Counted from the stretch's first letter, positions 1-9,301 are shown. The stretch is DNA of 64,000 nucleotides from Polaromonas sp. 39-63-25 (GCF_002278925.1 NZ_NCJH01000009.1:118293-182292), one strand, 5' to 3'. Translations and numbers: made by a program. The notes: generated by a model not told the origin, from the letters alone.

Positions 1-1
1 G

Positions 2-55
2 TTGCTGCTGTTCTTCCCCGGCATCTCGCTGTGGCTTGTAAAGTACATCAGCTAG
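2..55 (+). CDS. dctM: TRAP transporter large permease, C-terminal fragment
   Basis: Only the last 17 codons and a TAG stop are in the window, reading LLLFFPGISLWLVKYIS. A hydrophobic end of this kind fits the last membrane segment of the DctM subunit of a tripartite ATP-independent periplasmic transporter. The call rests mainly on the dctP receptor gene 80 bp downstream on the same strand. The fragment is too short to identify alone. Confidence 0.6.
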   Translation: MLLFFPGISLWLVKYIS

Positions 56-134
56 CGGCCCCATCAGGGCAATCACGGGTTCACAAACGCTTCTTCCTGC
101 CTTAATTTACAACCAACCTTACCGGAGACAACAC

Positions 135-1187
135 ATGATTCAGCGACGTACCCTTCTCAAAACCGGCGCAGCGGCTGCGCTGGGCGCACCCAGCCTGTCG
201 GGCCTGGCCCAGCAGGCAGTCACCCTGAAGTTCCACACCTTCATGTCCCCGGCCTCCAATGTCTGGCTGGGCATGCACAAGCCCTGGATGGCGAAGGTCG
301 AGAAGGAATCGGGTGGCCGTATCAAGTTCGAGGCCTATCCCGCCATGCAACTGGGCGGTACGCCGGTGCAGCTTTACGACCAGGCCAAGGACGGCGTCGT
401 GGACGTGGTGTGGACCCTGCCAGGCAACACCGCCGGCCGCTTTCCCCGCATCGAGGCTTTCGAGCTTCCGTTCATGATGTCCAATGCCGAAGCCACATCC
501 AAGGCCTATTGGGAATACGTGCAGACCATGGCTCCGGACGAGTTCAAGGACACCCAGGTTCTGGCACTGCATGTGCACGGCCCCGGGGTGATTCACACCG
601 TGGACAAACCCGTCCGGTCCATCGCCGACATGCGCGGCCTCAAAATGCGCGCGCCTACCCGCCAGGTCACCAAGCTAATGGGCATGCTGGGCGCCATCCC
701 GGTCGGCATGCCCCTGCCGGCCATCACCGATGCGCTGAGCAAAGGCACCATCAATGGCTGCGTGATCCCGTGGGAAGTCGTGCCCTCGGTCAAGGTCAAC
801 GAGCTCACCAAATTCCATGCCGAGTTCGATCCGGCTGGAGGCAGCCTGTACACCACCACCTTCGTGATGGCCATGAACAAGGCCAAGTACAACTCACTGG
901 CGCCAGACCTGAAGAAAGTCATCGACAACAACTCCGGCATGGCCACCTCCGCCTGGCTGGGCAAGGTCCAGCAGGGCAACGACGTCCCGGGCCGCAAGAC
1001 CGCCAGCGACCGCGGCAACACGATCTACACCGTCAGCCCGGCAGAAGCCCAGGAGTTCCGCCGCAAGTCACGCACCGTGGAAGTAGAGTGGGTCGAAGAC
1101 ATGAACAAGCGCGGCTTCGACGGCAAGAAATTGCTGGACACGGCCCGCAGCCTGATCGAGAAACACACCAAAACCACCAAAGCCTGA
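135..1187 (+). CDS. dctP: TRAP transporter substrate-binding protein (DctP family)
   Basis: This 350-residue periplasmic receptor captures a carboxylate-type ligand and hands it to the DctQM permease in sodium-driven uptake. The N-terminus MIQRRTLLKTGAAAALG has a twin-arginine-like RR motif and a hydrophobic Ala/Gly stretch, so export by Tat is likely. The mature part has typical DctP features: KFHTFMSP near the start, the MKMRAP-like segment KMRAPTRQVTKLMG in the middle, and an ACVIPWE-like loop (GCVIPWEVV). Length is normal. It follows the dctM end closely and probably belongs to the same operon. The ligand cannot be read from the sequence. Confidence 0.9.
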   Translation: MIQRRTLLKTGAAAALGAPSLSGLAQQAVTLKFHTFMSPASNVWLGMHKPWMAKVEKESGGRIKFEAYPAMQLGGTPVQLYDQAKDGVVDVVWTLPGNTAGRFPRIEAFELPFMMSNAEATSKAYWEYVQTMAPDEFKDTQVLALHVHGPGVIHTVDKPVRSIADMRGLKMRAPTRQVTKLMGMLGAIPVGMPLPAITDALSKGTINGCVIPWEVVPSVKVNELTKFHAEFDPAGGSLYTTTFVMAMNKAKYNSLAPDLKKVIDNNSGMATSAWLGKVQQGNDVPGRKTASDRGNTIYTVSPAEAQEFRRKSRTVEVEWVEDMNKRGFDGKKLLDTARSLIEKHTKTTKA

Positions 1188-1204
1188 CCTCGGGCAGTTG
1201 GAAC

Positions 1205-1230
1205 AAAGGGCTCCCTCGGGAGCCCTTTTT
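1205..1230 (+). terminator. Rho-independent terminator after dctP
   Basis: A perfect stem (GGGCTCC / GGAGCCC with a CTC loop) is followed by TTTTT, 18 bp after the dctP stop codon. It ends the TRAP operon before the Nudix gene. Confidence 0.9.
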
Positions 1231-1253
1231 GATTTCAAACTAAACTGGCTGGC

Positions 1254-1799
1254 ATGTACCGTAGCCCCATCAAACATTGCAGAAACTGCGGCGCCGCGGT
1301 GACTTACCGCATACCGGATGACGGTGACACCCGGGAGCGCGCCGTCTGTCCGGCTTGCGGCACCATCCACTACGAAAACCCGCTCAATGTGGTCGGCACC
1401 GTGCCGCACTGGGGCGACAGGGTGCTGCTGTGCAAACGCAACATCGAACCGCGCTGGGGCAAATGGACACTTCCAGCGGGCTTCATGGAGCTCAACGAAA
1501 CCACGTCCCAGGGCGCTGCACGTGAAACCGACGAGGAAGCCGGCGCGCAGTTTGAAATGGAAGAACTTTTCAGCGTGATGAATGTGGAACGCGTCGGTCA
1601 GGTCCATCTCTACTACCGCGCGCGGCTGCTCAGCGACCAGTTCCATCCCGGACACGAAACGATCGAGGCCAGGCTGTTCACCGAAGCCGAAATTCCGTGG
1701 GACGACCTGGCCTTCAGAACCGTGAAAGAGACGCTGGCCTGTTATTTTGCAGACCGGCGCCAGGGCGCGTACGGCATCCATGTGATCGATATCGCATGA
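1254..1799 (+). CDS. Nudix hydrolase with N-terminal zinc ribbon
   Basis: This 181-residue protein hydrolyses a nucleoside diphosphate linked to another group. The Nudix box is intact at about residues 81-103: GFMELNE, seven residues, then RETDEEAGA. Before it, CRNC (residues 9-12) and CPAC (about 32-35) form a four-Cys zinc ribbon like that of NudC-type and related hydrolases. The substrate (NADH, ADP-ribose or other) is not decidable, and the protein is shorter than NudC. It stands alone after the dctP terminator and is followed by rdgC on the same strand. Confidence 0.88.
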   Translation: MYRSPIKHCRNCGAAVTYRIPDDGDTRERAVCPACGTIHYENPLNVVGTVPHWGDRVLLCKRNIEPRWGKWTLPAGFMELNETTSQGAARETDEEAGAQFEMEELFSVMNVERVGQVHLYYRARLLSDQFHPGHETIEARLFTEAEIPWDDLAFRTVKETLACYFADRRQGAYGIHVIDIA

Positions 1800-1960
1800 G
1801 CTTTCGCCAGGGAGCTTCCGGCGCCCGATCTCAAGGTAAGCAAGTGCCGCATTCAGCCTGAGCGTCACCTAAAATTTCCTCAGCCAGGCGCTTGCCCCGC
1901 AAAAATTGCCGACCGGCCTGCGGGCCGCCCACTCCCTCTGACACCCCACACCGGAATTTC

Positions 1961-2944
1961 ATGTTCAAAGCTGCTTCTTTTTTCCGCATTGCCGACGATT
2001 TCACCCTGCCGCCCCTTGATGCGCTGGAAGAAGCGCTTCAGGCGACCCGATTCATGCCCTGCGGCGCCACCCAGGCCGAATCCAGCGGCTGGGTGCCCCC
2101 GCGCGGCAACAAGAGCACGGTGCTGGCCGAAAGCGTCGGCCCGCAGCTCATCCTGCGCCTGTGCACCGAGCGCCGGCCGCTGCCCGCCTCGGCCATCAAG
2201 GACGCCGTCGAGCAGCGCATTGAAAAATACAAACAGGAAACCGGTCATGAACGCGTCGGCGCCAGGATCAAGAAGGAGTTCAAGGAAGAAGCCATTCTCG
2301 ACCTGCTGCCGCGCGCCTTCACCAAACGCTCGACCACCACCTTGTGGCTGGATCCGGTCAACAAGTTTCTGGTCGTGGACTCCGGCAGCCTCACCGGTGC
2401 CGACAAGGTGGTGAGCCAACTGCTGGAAGCGCTCAGCGGGATACCGGGCTCCGGTGCAGGCCTGATGGCACGGCCCGTGCAGACCACGATGTCGGCCGCG
2501 ATCGCCATGGCGCACTGGCTTGCCAGTCGGGAGGCCCCCGTCGGCTTCACCATAGACCGGGACTGCGAACTCAAGATGCCCGACGACCAGAAATCAACAG
2601 TCCGTTATTCGCGCCACACACTGGAGATCGACGAAGTTGCAGAACACATCGCCGCGGGCAAGGTGCCGACCCAGCTGGCCATGACCTGGAACGACCGTGT
2701 GTCCTTCGTGCTTACCGACATGGCCCAGATCAGAAAACTCAAGCTGCTCGACGTGGTGCTGGACGGAGTTCAGGACAAGGGGAAGGACGACGATGGTTTC
2801 GATGCCGATGCCGCCATCGTGACAGGTGAGCTGTCGGCCCTGATTCCCGACCTGCTGGAAGCGCTGGGCGGCGAACTGGCACACGATGCGGCCGCCCCAC
2901 CGGACGCTGTAAAGGCCGCGGAACCAGCGCCCGCCGTAGCCTGA
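1961..2944 (+). CDS. rdgC: Recombination-associated protein RdgC
   Basis: RdgC is a ring-shaped, sequence-independent DNA-binding protein of the nucleoid that limits RecA loading. The 327-residue product has family landmarks: the N-terminus MFKAASFFRI, SGWVPP near residue 45, the KEFKEEA segment and the C-terminal LTDMAQIRKLKLLDVVLD. The ATG at 1961 is chosen over an in-frame ATG at 1892 because it gives the conserved MFK start and the upstream stretch looks noncoding. The last 30 residues are Ala/Pro-rich and probably disordered. The gene converges on the sensor kinase with a 56 bp gap. Confidence 0.95.
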   Translation: MFKAASFFRIADDFTLPPLDALEEALQATRFMPCGATQAESSGWVPPRGNKSTVLAESVGPQLILRLCTERRPLPASAIKDAVEQRIEKYKQETGHERVGARIKKEFKEEAILDLLPRAFTKRSTTTLWLDPVNKFLVVDSGSLTGADKVVSQLLEALSGIPGSGAGLMARPVQTTMSAAIAMAHWLASREAPVGFTIDRDCELKMPDDQKSTVRYSRHTLEIDEVAEHIAAGKVPTQLAMTWNDRVSFVLTDMAQIRKLKLLDVVLDGVQDKGKDDDGFDADAAIVTGELSALIPDLLEALGGELAHDAAAPPDAVKAAEPAPAVA

Positions 2945-3000
2945 AGATTCCGCCCGGGACAGGCCGGCCCAAGCCCGCCTTCCCATGCGGCGAGTGGAGA

Positions 3001-5256
3001 TCAGTTCGACCGGCCCAGCGTGAAAAAGAAGGTGGCACCGTCGTTCGGCTTGCCTTCTGCCCAGACGCGGCCGCCATGACGCTCAATGACCCGCTTCACC
3101 GTGGCCAGCCCGATGCCGGTGCCGGGAAAGTCTCCGGGCGAATGAAGGCGTTCGAAGGTGCCGAAGAGCTTGTGGGTGAAAGCCATGTCAAACCCGGCAC
3201 CGTTGTCCTTCACATAAAAGACGGTGTCCCCCCCCGCGTCCAGCTGGCTGCCCACCTCGATGTGCGCCTGCGGCTCCTTGGCGCTGAATTTCCAGGCGTT
3301 GCCCAGCAGATTTTGCAGCACGGCTGACAGCAGGCGAGGATCGCCCTGCCCGATCAAGCCGTCATGAATGTTCACCTGGACCTGACGCCCCGGCTCCCGC
3401 TCCCGGCAGTCGTTTTCGATCTGCCGCGCGAGGGCCGTCAGGTCGACATGCTCCGACTTCAGCTGCTCGCGCGACAGGTGGGCGAGGGTCAGCAATCCCT
3501 CAATCAACTCGCCCATCTGCATGACCCCGACACCAATCCGGCTCAGGTAGTGTTTGCCCTTTTCGCTGATGTGTTCGGCGTCTATTTTGGCCAGCAACTG
3601 GCTGAACCCGTGGATGGTATTGAGGGGCGAGCGCAGGTCATGGGAGACGGAATAAGCAAAGGACTCCAGTTCCTTGTTCGCCGTTGCCAGCTGGGCAGTG
3701 CGTAGCAGCACGCGGTCCTCGAGTTCGCTGTTGAGGCCGAGGATTTCCTGCTGTTGCTGCCTGCGTTCCGAAACGTCACGCTCCACGGCCACCCAATGGG
3801 TGTGCCTGCCGGTCTCGTCGGTGATGGGCGTGATATCGATTTCCAGCCAGAGCTCCCTGCCCGCCTTGGTATAGACGACAACCTCCGAACGCACACGTTC
3901 CCACTTTTCCATGGCGGCGCGAATCCGGTCCAGCTCGGCATGCTGGGTCTTGGGTCCCCACAGGAGCCTGGAGGTATTTCCGATCACTTCGCGGCGGCTG
4001 TAGCCGGTGTGGCGCTCAAAGGCGTCGTTGACAAAAACAATGCGTGGACCCGCGTCGTCGAAAGCCTCGGCCTCCGTGATGACCACCATGTCGTTCAGGC
4101 GGGAGACCGCCGTTTCAAGCAGCCGCAACTGCGCATGTTCCAGACGTCTCTGCGTGATGTCCTGAAAGTAGACAGCGATGCCCGTTTCCGTGGGATAGAC
4201 GTGGATATCGAACCAGGTTTCCAGCGGCTGGTAAAAGGTTTCAAAGCGGGTTGTGCGCTGCTCATCAACGGCCAGTCGGGCTTCACGCTCTATCGCCCCC
4301 CCCATCGTCTTGGGGAATTCCTGCCAGAGGAGCTTGCCCAGGAGGTCTTCCCTACGGCGCTGGAGCATGCGTTCCGCCTGTCCGTTGAGGAAGGTGAATT
4401 TCCAGTCCTTGTCGATCAGGCAAAAGCCGTCCGTGATGCTCTCCAGCGTGGTGGCGAGTTGTGTCTCCAGCGCACGCGTATGGGCCTCCGCGGCCTTCTG
4501 CTCGGTGATGTCCTGGAAAGCCCCCTGAATGCGGACGATTTTTCCGGAAGCATCCCGCACAGCCTCGCCGAGCGAACGCACCCAGATGCGCCTGCCCTTG
4601 GCAGTCATCTTGGGAAGCACGAATTCATAAGGCGTGCCGTGCTGCACGCAAGCCTCCACATGCTGGATGACGAGGGGCCGGTGCTCCGGAAGAAAGTAGC
4701 CAATCCCCTCTTCCAGCGTCGGCGTGTAACCGGGTGGCACGTCGTGGATCAGGCAGTTTTCCACCGACCAGGTCAGCACGCGCTCGGGCAGGTCAATCGT
4801 CCATCCGCCAAGACGCGCGACCCGGCCGGCGATGCGGGTCATGAAAATATCCTTCTCCAGAAGTTCCGCTGCCTGTTTCAACTCGTCGATGTCGGTCAGG
4901 GTGCCCAGCCATTGGACCGTCTGGCCCGTGGCATCACGCTGCGGAAGTGCGCGGCACAACATCCAGCGGTAAACACCGTCGGAACGGCGCAGCCGGTATT
5001 CGATCTCGCAGGGATCGCCGCTTGCGAGGGCCTGCTTCAGAAGCCGGGCTCCACGCAGGCCGTCCTCGGGATGAACCAGACCGGTCAAGCCACGGCCGAG
5101 GCTCTCCTCCATGGACAAGCCGGTGTAGTCCAGCCAGCGTTGATTGAACCAGGTGTAGGTACCATCCGCCCGCATCACCCAGACGATCTGGGACATTGCG
5201 TCAGTCAGCAGGCGAAACTCCGTTTCGCTCACGTACTGAACCTCAACCAGACACAT
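3001..5256 (-). CDS. Multi-PAS sensor histidine kinase
   Basis: This 751-residue protein appears to be cytoplasmic, since no membrane segment or signal peptide is visible. Four PAS/PAC units run in order at about residues 10-130, 138-260, 270-380 and 385-507, each ending in a D-I-T/D-V-S type PAC motif (LTDIDEL, QDITEQK, QDITQRR, ERDVSER). A short coiled coil leads to a HisKA domain with the phospho-acceptor His539 in SVSHDLRSPL. The ATPase domain shows the N box (LLGNAWKFS), G1 (DNGAGFD) and G2 (GTGIGL). This bacteriophytochrome-type HisKA/HATPase pairing resembles many PAS hybrid kinases, but there is no receiver domain. No response regulator gene lies nearby, so its partner and signal are unknown. 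Confidence 0.92.
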   Translation of the reverse strand: MCLVEVQYVSETEFRLLTDAMSQIVWVMRADGTYTWFNQRWLDYTGLSMEESLGRGLTGLVHPEDGLRGARLLKQALASGDPCEIEYRLRRSDGVYRWMLCRALPQRDATGQTVQWLGTLTDIDELKQAAELLEKDIFMTRIAGRVARLGGWTIDLPERVLTWSVENCLIHDVPPGYTPTLEEGIGYFLPEHRPLVIQHVEACVQHGTPYEFVLPKMTAKGRRIWVRSLGEAVRDASGKIVRIQGAFQDITEQKAAEAHTRALETQLATTLESITDGFCLIDKDWKFTFLNGQAERMLQRRREDLLGKLLWQEFPKTMGGAIEREARLAVDEQRTTRFETFYQPLETWFDIHVYPTETGIAVYFQDITQRRLEHAQLRLLETAVSRLNDMVVITEAEAFDDAGPRIVFVNDAFERHTGYSRREVIGNTSRLLWGPKTQHAELDRIRAAMEKWERVRSEVVVYTKAGRELWLEIDITPITDETGRHTHWVAVERDVSERRQQQQEILGLNSELEDRVLLRTAQLATANKELESFAYSVSHDLRSPLNTIHGFSQLLAKIDAEHISEKGKHYLSRIGVGVMQMGELIEGLLTLAHLSREQLKSEHVDLTALARQIENDCREREPGRQVQVNIHDGLIGQGDPRLLSAVLQNLLGNAWKFSAKEPQAHIEVGSQLDAGGDTVFYVKDNGAGFDMAFTHKLFGTFERLHSPGDFPGTGIGLATVKRVIERHGGRVWAEGKPNDGATFFFTLGRSN

Positions 5257-5588
5257 GCCCGTGGCGTGTCCACGGTGACTGGCCTGCCCGGGCCATCAAC
5301 CATGGCGGCCGCGGACTTGGCCGCTGAAATTCCCTGATGAATCGATTTCATAAGCCAGCTCTTTCATGGGGTCGCCTTCTGCGTGGCGGAGAACATCTCC
5401 ACGCAAACAGGACACCGCGCCGGTATGTTCGGCACAAGGATTCAACGCAACGTTTTCGATCAGTTTAGCGCCTGACGCGCCAACGCCCGATGTTTTGCAG
5501 AACCTTGTCCCTGTTTCCGGGCCGGGGATTGACTGCCGCTGTCAGAACCGTGTGTGCCTGTCCACCGCAAGCGATTGATTCGCCCATG
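5257..5588. other. Intergenic stretch with no recognised gene
   Basis: These 332 bp separate the 5' end of the sensor kinase from the tRNA-Pro terminator. A short open frame on the plus strand (5366-5578) has no recognisable motif, no ribosome-binding site and a composition like shifted high-GC DNA, so I do not call it. The region probably carries the kinase promoter. I see no clear -35/-10 pair or repeat. Confidence 0.4.
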
Positions 5589-5624
5589 AAAAAAGGCCTC
5601 CAAATATTGCTACTTGGAGGCCTT
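5589..5624 (-). terminator. Rho-independent terminator of tRNA-Pro
   Basis: On the minus strand the stem AAGGCCTCCAA / TTGGAGGCCTT is followed by a run of T, 13 nt after the encoded CCA end of the tRNA. It is a strong 11 bp stem. Confidence 0.92.
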
Positions 5625-5636
5625 CGTCAGAACCAA

Positions 5637-5713
5637 TGGTCGGTGTGAAAGGATTCGAACCTTCGACCCCTTGCACCCCATGCAAGTGCGCTACCAGGCT
5701 GCGCCACACACCG
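5637..5713 (-). tRNA. tRNA-Pro(GGG)
   Basis: A complete cloverleaf of 77 nt with encoded CCA. The acceptor stem pairs CGGTGTG with CACACCG, the D arm is GCGCAGCCTGGTAGCGC, and the T arm holds GGTTCGAATCC. The anticodon stem CTTGC/GCAAG encloses loop ATGGGGT, giving anticodon GGG, which reads CCC. A tRNA-Pro after the merR-like gene of the ihfA operon is common in Burkholderiales. Confidence 0.96.
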
Positions 5714-5724
5714 TCAAGCTTCAA

Positions 5725-5754
5725 ATTATAGCGTGCTTGTTTGGGCTGTTTCAG
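5725..5754 (-). promoter_or_regulatory. Sigma-70 promoter of tRNA-Pro
   Basis: A perfect -10 TATAAT sits 11 bp upstream of the tRNA 5' end. An 18 bp spacer leads to a weak -35 (CTGAAA) that overlaps the stop codon of the merR-like gene. The same TATAAT placement is seen before tRNA-Gly at 45495. Confidence 0.7.
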
Positions 5755-6230
5755 TAAGTGGCACTGAGCAGATCGCGAATTTCGAACAATTCGCGGCGAA
5801 GCAGCTGCAGCCTTTGCTGCGCCGCACTGCCATCAGGCAAGGGCGCCATGTCGGACGCACTGTCTTCAAAGTCCATCGAGTCGCCGAAGTCATCAAGAAT
5901 CGAGTCGCCGGCTTCCACCACGTCGACGCCTTCGAGCATGACTTCGCCGTTGCGGCGCTTGTCACGTTCAGTCTGCACGATCTCCTGCAGCTTGTTGCGC
6001 GCGCCGCTGATGGTGAAACCCTGGTCGTACAGCAGATCACGTATGCGCCGGATCATCAGCACTTCGTGGTGCTGGTAGTAGCGGCGGTTACCGCGCCTTT
6101 TCATCGGGCGCAACTGCGTGAACTCTTGCTCCCAATAACGGAGCACATGAGGTTTGACGCCGCATAAATCGCTGACTTCACCGATCGTGAAGTAGCGTTT
6201 GGCGGGAATGGGGGGGAGAGTTTTCTCCAA
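5751..6230 (-). CDS. MerR family transcriptional regulator
   Basis: This 159-residue protein has an N-terminal MerR winged helix: KRYFTIGEVSDLCGVKPHVL, then RYWEQEF and RRGNRRYYQ. A mixed acidic and helical C-terminal half follows, with no Cys cluster, so it is not a metal sensor of the MerR/CueR type. It resembles the MlrA/CarH-like regulators that follow ihfA in many beta- and gammaproteobacteria, whose targets are mostly unknown. The start is TTG at 6230: a TAA codon lies directly before it in frame, and no ATG or GTG occurs before the conserved domain. It follows ihfA after 276 bp, so it may have its own promoter. Confidence 0.9.
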   Translation of the reverse strand: MEKTLPPIPAKRYFTIGEVSDLCGVKPHVLRYWEQEFTQLRPMKRRGNRRYYQHHEVLMIRRIRDLLYDQGFTISGARNKLQEIVQTERDKRRNGEVMLEGVDVVEAGDSILDDFGDSMDFEDSASDMAPLPDGSAAQQRLQLLRRELFEIRDLLSATY

Positions 6231-6506
6231 TTAAATCAATACGCTATGAGGTGAAGCTACAAATCTACTCTAACAGGAAACTTAGTGCAAATAGTTACAA
6301 ACAACAAAATCGGATGTGTTGTTTAAGCCACAAGCGGTAACGCGATGGCCCCAGCCGGAAAAGTGATGGATAACGCCTCCGGAGAGCATGTCTGCGCACA
6401 GGCGAGGTCAGGGGAAATCAGGGCCCTGGATCACCACCCGCCTGAAAGCGCCCATTGCCGGGAAGGCGGGCGGCACTGGCGCCTGAGCCGGCAGCGCTCC
6501 CGCCCT

Positions 6507-6833
6507 TCAACCGGGTCCGGTCTGGCCCTGAATCTGCTCTTTGAGTTTGTGGCTGGCGTGAAAAGTCACCACCCGGCGTGCCTGGATGGGAATGGATTCG
6601 CCGGTGCGCGGGTTGCGACCGGGGCGCGGCGCCTTGGTACGGATCTGGAAATTGCCGAAGCCGGAAATCTTCACATCGTTGCCATCGACCAGGCTGTCGG
6701 ACACCAGGTCAAAAAACGCGTCAATCATGTCCTTGGATTCGCGCTTGTTCAGGCCGATCTGCTCAAACAGCAACTCCGCGAGATGGGCTTTGGTCAGCGC
6801 CGGGCTCTCAAGACTTTCAACGGAAAATTCCAC
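6507..6833 (-). CDS. ihfA: Integration host factor subunit alpha
   Basis: IhfA pairs with IhfB to bend DNA by about 160 degrees at specific sites. The product has the HU/IHF fold: ALTKAHLAELLFEQIGLNKRESKDM, then the DNA-intercalating arm GFGNFQIRTKAPRPGRNPRTG with its conserved Pro, and the end RRVVTFHASHKLK. I place the start at GTG 6833 (108 residues) because GAGGAG lies 6 nt upstream. An in-frame GTG at 6854 (115 residues) is the alternative and has a weaker site. The gene follows pheT by about 40 bp, as in many proteobacteria. Confidence 0.95.
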   Translation of the reverse strand: MEFSVESLESPALTKAHLAELLFEQIGLNKRESKDMIDAFFDLVSDSLVDGNDVKISGFGNFQIRTKAPRPGRNPRTGESIPIQARRVVTFHASHKLKEQIQGQTGPG

Positions 6834-6874
6834 GACGCGCTCCTCGCTGTTCACTGTTATTGTGTTCCCGGGGC

Positions 6875-9301
6875 CTAGGCACGCAAACGCGCCTGCAGGC
6901 TGGTGCCGAGATTGTCGAGCACGGCCTTGATCGCCGCCTCGATCTGCTCGTCGGTCAGTGTAGCGTCGTCGCTGCCAAGCACCAAGCGCACGGCCAGACT
7001 TTTCTCACCGAGCTGCATCGCGGCATTGGCCTGTTGCGGCCGGTAGATGTCGAACAGCGTCGCCGACTTGAGCAGGCCGCGTGTGTCCGCACCATGGATG
7101 GCCGCCATCAGCGCCGCATGGGTCACCGCTTCGGCAACAATCACCGCGATGTCACGCTCGACCGGCTGGCGCTTGCTCACCGGCTGGAAGCCGGGCACGG
7201 GACGCCGCAGCACGGCATCGAGCGCCAGTTCGAAAACAATCGGCGCCTGCGCCAGTTCGTAGCCCTGACGCCACTGCGGATGCAGCTCCCCGACAAAGCC
7301 GACCGACACGCCGTCGATGGCCACGCTAGCGCAACGGCCCGGATGCATGGCCGGGTGGGCCGCGGGTGCAAACACCGCCTGCAACGGCGCCAGCAGGGCC
7401 TGCACGTCACCCTTGACGTCGAAGAAGTCCACCCCCTTGTCGGACGTGCTCCATTGCAGGGTCTCGCGCGGCCCGTAGGCCAGGCCCGCCACCCGCATCG
7501 GCTGGTCAAAACCGGCAACGGTGGTGTCGGTGTTCTGGCTGCGCGCGTCGCGCAGGAAGACCCGTCCCAGTTCAAACACGTTGACGCGGCCAGCCTTGCG
7601 ATCCAGGTTGAACTTGAGCACCTGCAGCAGCGAGCCGATCAGCGACGAGCGCATCACGCTCATCTGGCTGGCAATCGGATTCAGCAGCTTGATGGGGTTG
7701 GGGTTGCCGGCAAGCTCATGCTCCCAGCGCTCTTCGACAAAGCTGAAGTTGATGGTTTCCTGGTAGCCCAGGGCTGCCAGTGCGCGGCGCACGGCAAAGG
7801 CACTGCGCCGTGCTTCCGGACGGATACGCGCGGTGATCGGTGCCAGCGGTGGCGTGGCCGGCAGCTGCTGGTAGCCCACCATGCGCACCACCTCCTCGAT
7901 CAGGTCTTCCTCGATCTGCAGGTCAAAGCGATAGCTGGGCGGTGTGACCGTCAGCGTGCCCTCGCCTTCCGACACGGGCAAGCCCAGGCGCCTGAGCGCA
8001 TCGGCGCATTGCGCCTGCGTCAAGGGCATGCCGATGACCTTGGCGGCTCGCGCCACACGAAGTGTCACCGGTTCGGCCTTCGGCAGATTGGCCTGCACAT
8101 CGTCGATGGGGCCACACACCATGTCCGGCGTTCCGCAGATGTCCAGGATCAGCTGCGTGATGCGTTCGATGTGTTCCACCGTCTGGCCGGGATCCACGCC
8201 GCGTTCGAAGCGGTGGCCAGCGTCGGTGGAAAAGTTGTAGCGACGCGAACGCCCGGCAATCGCTTTGGGCCACCAGAACGCGGCCTCGACATAGACATGT
8301 TTGGTGTCGTCGGACACGGCGGTTGCATCGCCGCCCATGATGCCGGCCAGCGACTCCACCTGGTTGTCGTCGGCAATCACGCCGACTTTGTCGTCCACCG
8401 TCACGGTGGTGCCATTGAGCAGCTTGAGCGTCTCGCCGGCCTGGCCCCAGCGCACATCGAGTCCGCCATGGATCTTGTCCAGGTCGAAAATATGCGAAGG
8501 CCGGCCCAGCTCGAACATCACGTAGTTCGAAATGTCCACCAGCGCCGTCACACTGCGCTGGCCGCAACGCGCGAGCCGATCCACCATCCAGGCCGGGGTG
8601 GCCGCTTTTGTGTTGACGTTGCGCACGATGCGACCGGAAAAACGGCCGCACAGATCGGGGGCACTGATCCGGACCGGCAGCTTGTCCGGGTTGGCCACAG
8701 CGACCGCCGGAAAGGACGGGCTCACCAGGGGCGCACCGGTCAGTGCGGCCACTTCACGGGCAATGCCGTACACGCTCAGGCAATGTGCGAGGTTGGGCGT
8801 GAGCTTGAGGGTGAACAGGGTGTCATCGAGTTTGAGGTGTTCGCGGATGTCCTGGCCCACGGGCGCGTCCGGCGCCAGCTCGAGCAGTCCGCCATGGTCG
8901 TCGGACAGCTTGAGTTCACGGGCCGAGCACAACATGCCCTGGCTCTCCACGCCACGCAGCTTGCCGACCTTGATCAAAAACGGTTTGCCGTCGTCGCCGG
9001 GCGGCAACTCGGCACCGACCAGCGCACAGGGCACCTTGATGCCGACACGCGCATTGGGCGCACCGCAGACGATGTTGAGCAGAACGCCCTGCCCCACATC
9101 GACCTGGCAGACACGCAGGCGGTCGGCATCGGGATGCTGCACCGCTTCCCTGATTTCGCCGACGACGATCTTGCTGAAAGGAGGTGCGACCGGCTGGAGG
9201 TCTTCCACTTCCAGACCAGCCATGGTCAGGGTCTCGGCCAGCTGCTCGGTGCTCAGGGACGGATTGCAGAATTCGCGCAACCAGGATTCGGGAAATTGCA
9301 T
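6875..9301 (-). CDS. pheT: Phenylalanyl-tRNA synthetase beta subunit
   Basis: PheT is the 808-residue beta chain of the alpha2-beta2 enzyme that charges tRNA-Phe. The order of parts is normal: N-terminal MQFPESWLREF, an EMAP/OB-type tRNA-binding domain (about residues 40-150), the B3/B4 editing region, the B5 DNA-binding-like domain (about 400-480), and a C-terminal ferredoxin-like anticodon-binding domain (KFQPVSKRQP-like PVSKRQPVERDIAV to the end). Length is typical. It starts 20 bp after the pheS stop, so the two are co-translated. Confidence 0.97.
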   Translation of the reverse strand: MQFPESWLREFCNPSLSTEQLAETLTMAGLEVEDLQPVAPPFSKIVVGEIREAVQHPDADRLRVCQVDVGQGVLLNIVCGAPNARVGIKVPCALVGAELPPGDDGKPFLIKVGKLRGVESQGMLCSARELKLSDDHGGLLELAPDAPVGQDIREHLKLDDTLFTLKLTPNLAHCLSVYGIAREVAALTGAPLVSPSFPAVAVANPDKLPVRISAPDLCGRFSGRIVRNVNTKAATPAWMVDRLARCGQRSVTALVDISNYVMFELGRPSHIFDLDKIHGGLDVRWGQAGETLKLLNGTTVTVDDKVGVIADDNQVESLAGIMGGDATAVSDDTKHVYVEAAFWWPKAIAGRSRRYNFSTDAGHRFERGVDPGQTVEHIERITQLILDICGTPDMVCGPIDDVQANLPKAEPVTLRVARAAKVIGMPLTQAQCADALRRLGLPVSEGEGTLTVTPPSYRFDLQIEEDLIEEVVRMVGYQQLPATPPLAPITARIRPEARRSAFAVRRALAALGYQETINFSFVEERWEHELAGNPNPIKLLNPIASQMSVMRSSLIGSLLQVLKFNLDRKAGRVNVFELGRVFLRDARSQNTDTTVAGFDQPMRVAGLAYGPRETLQWSTSDKGVDFFDVKGDVQALLAPLQAVFAPAAHPAMHPGRCASVAIDGVSVGFVGELHPQWRQGYELAQAPIVFELALDAVLRRPVPGFQPVSKRQPVERDIAVIVAEAVTHAALMAAIHGADTRGLLKSATLFDIYRPQQANAAMQLGEKSLAVRLVLGSDDATLTDEQIEAAIKAVLDNLGTSLQARLRA

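Noticed and set aside
3754-5337. A 527-codon open frame on the plus strand
   Set aside because: It is antisense to the PAS kinase, whose domains and catalytic motifs are intact on the minus strand.
5366-5578. A 70-codon open frame between the kinase and tRNA-Pro
   Set aside because: No ribosome-binding site, no recognisable motif, and it ends near the tRNA terminator.
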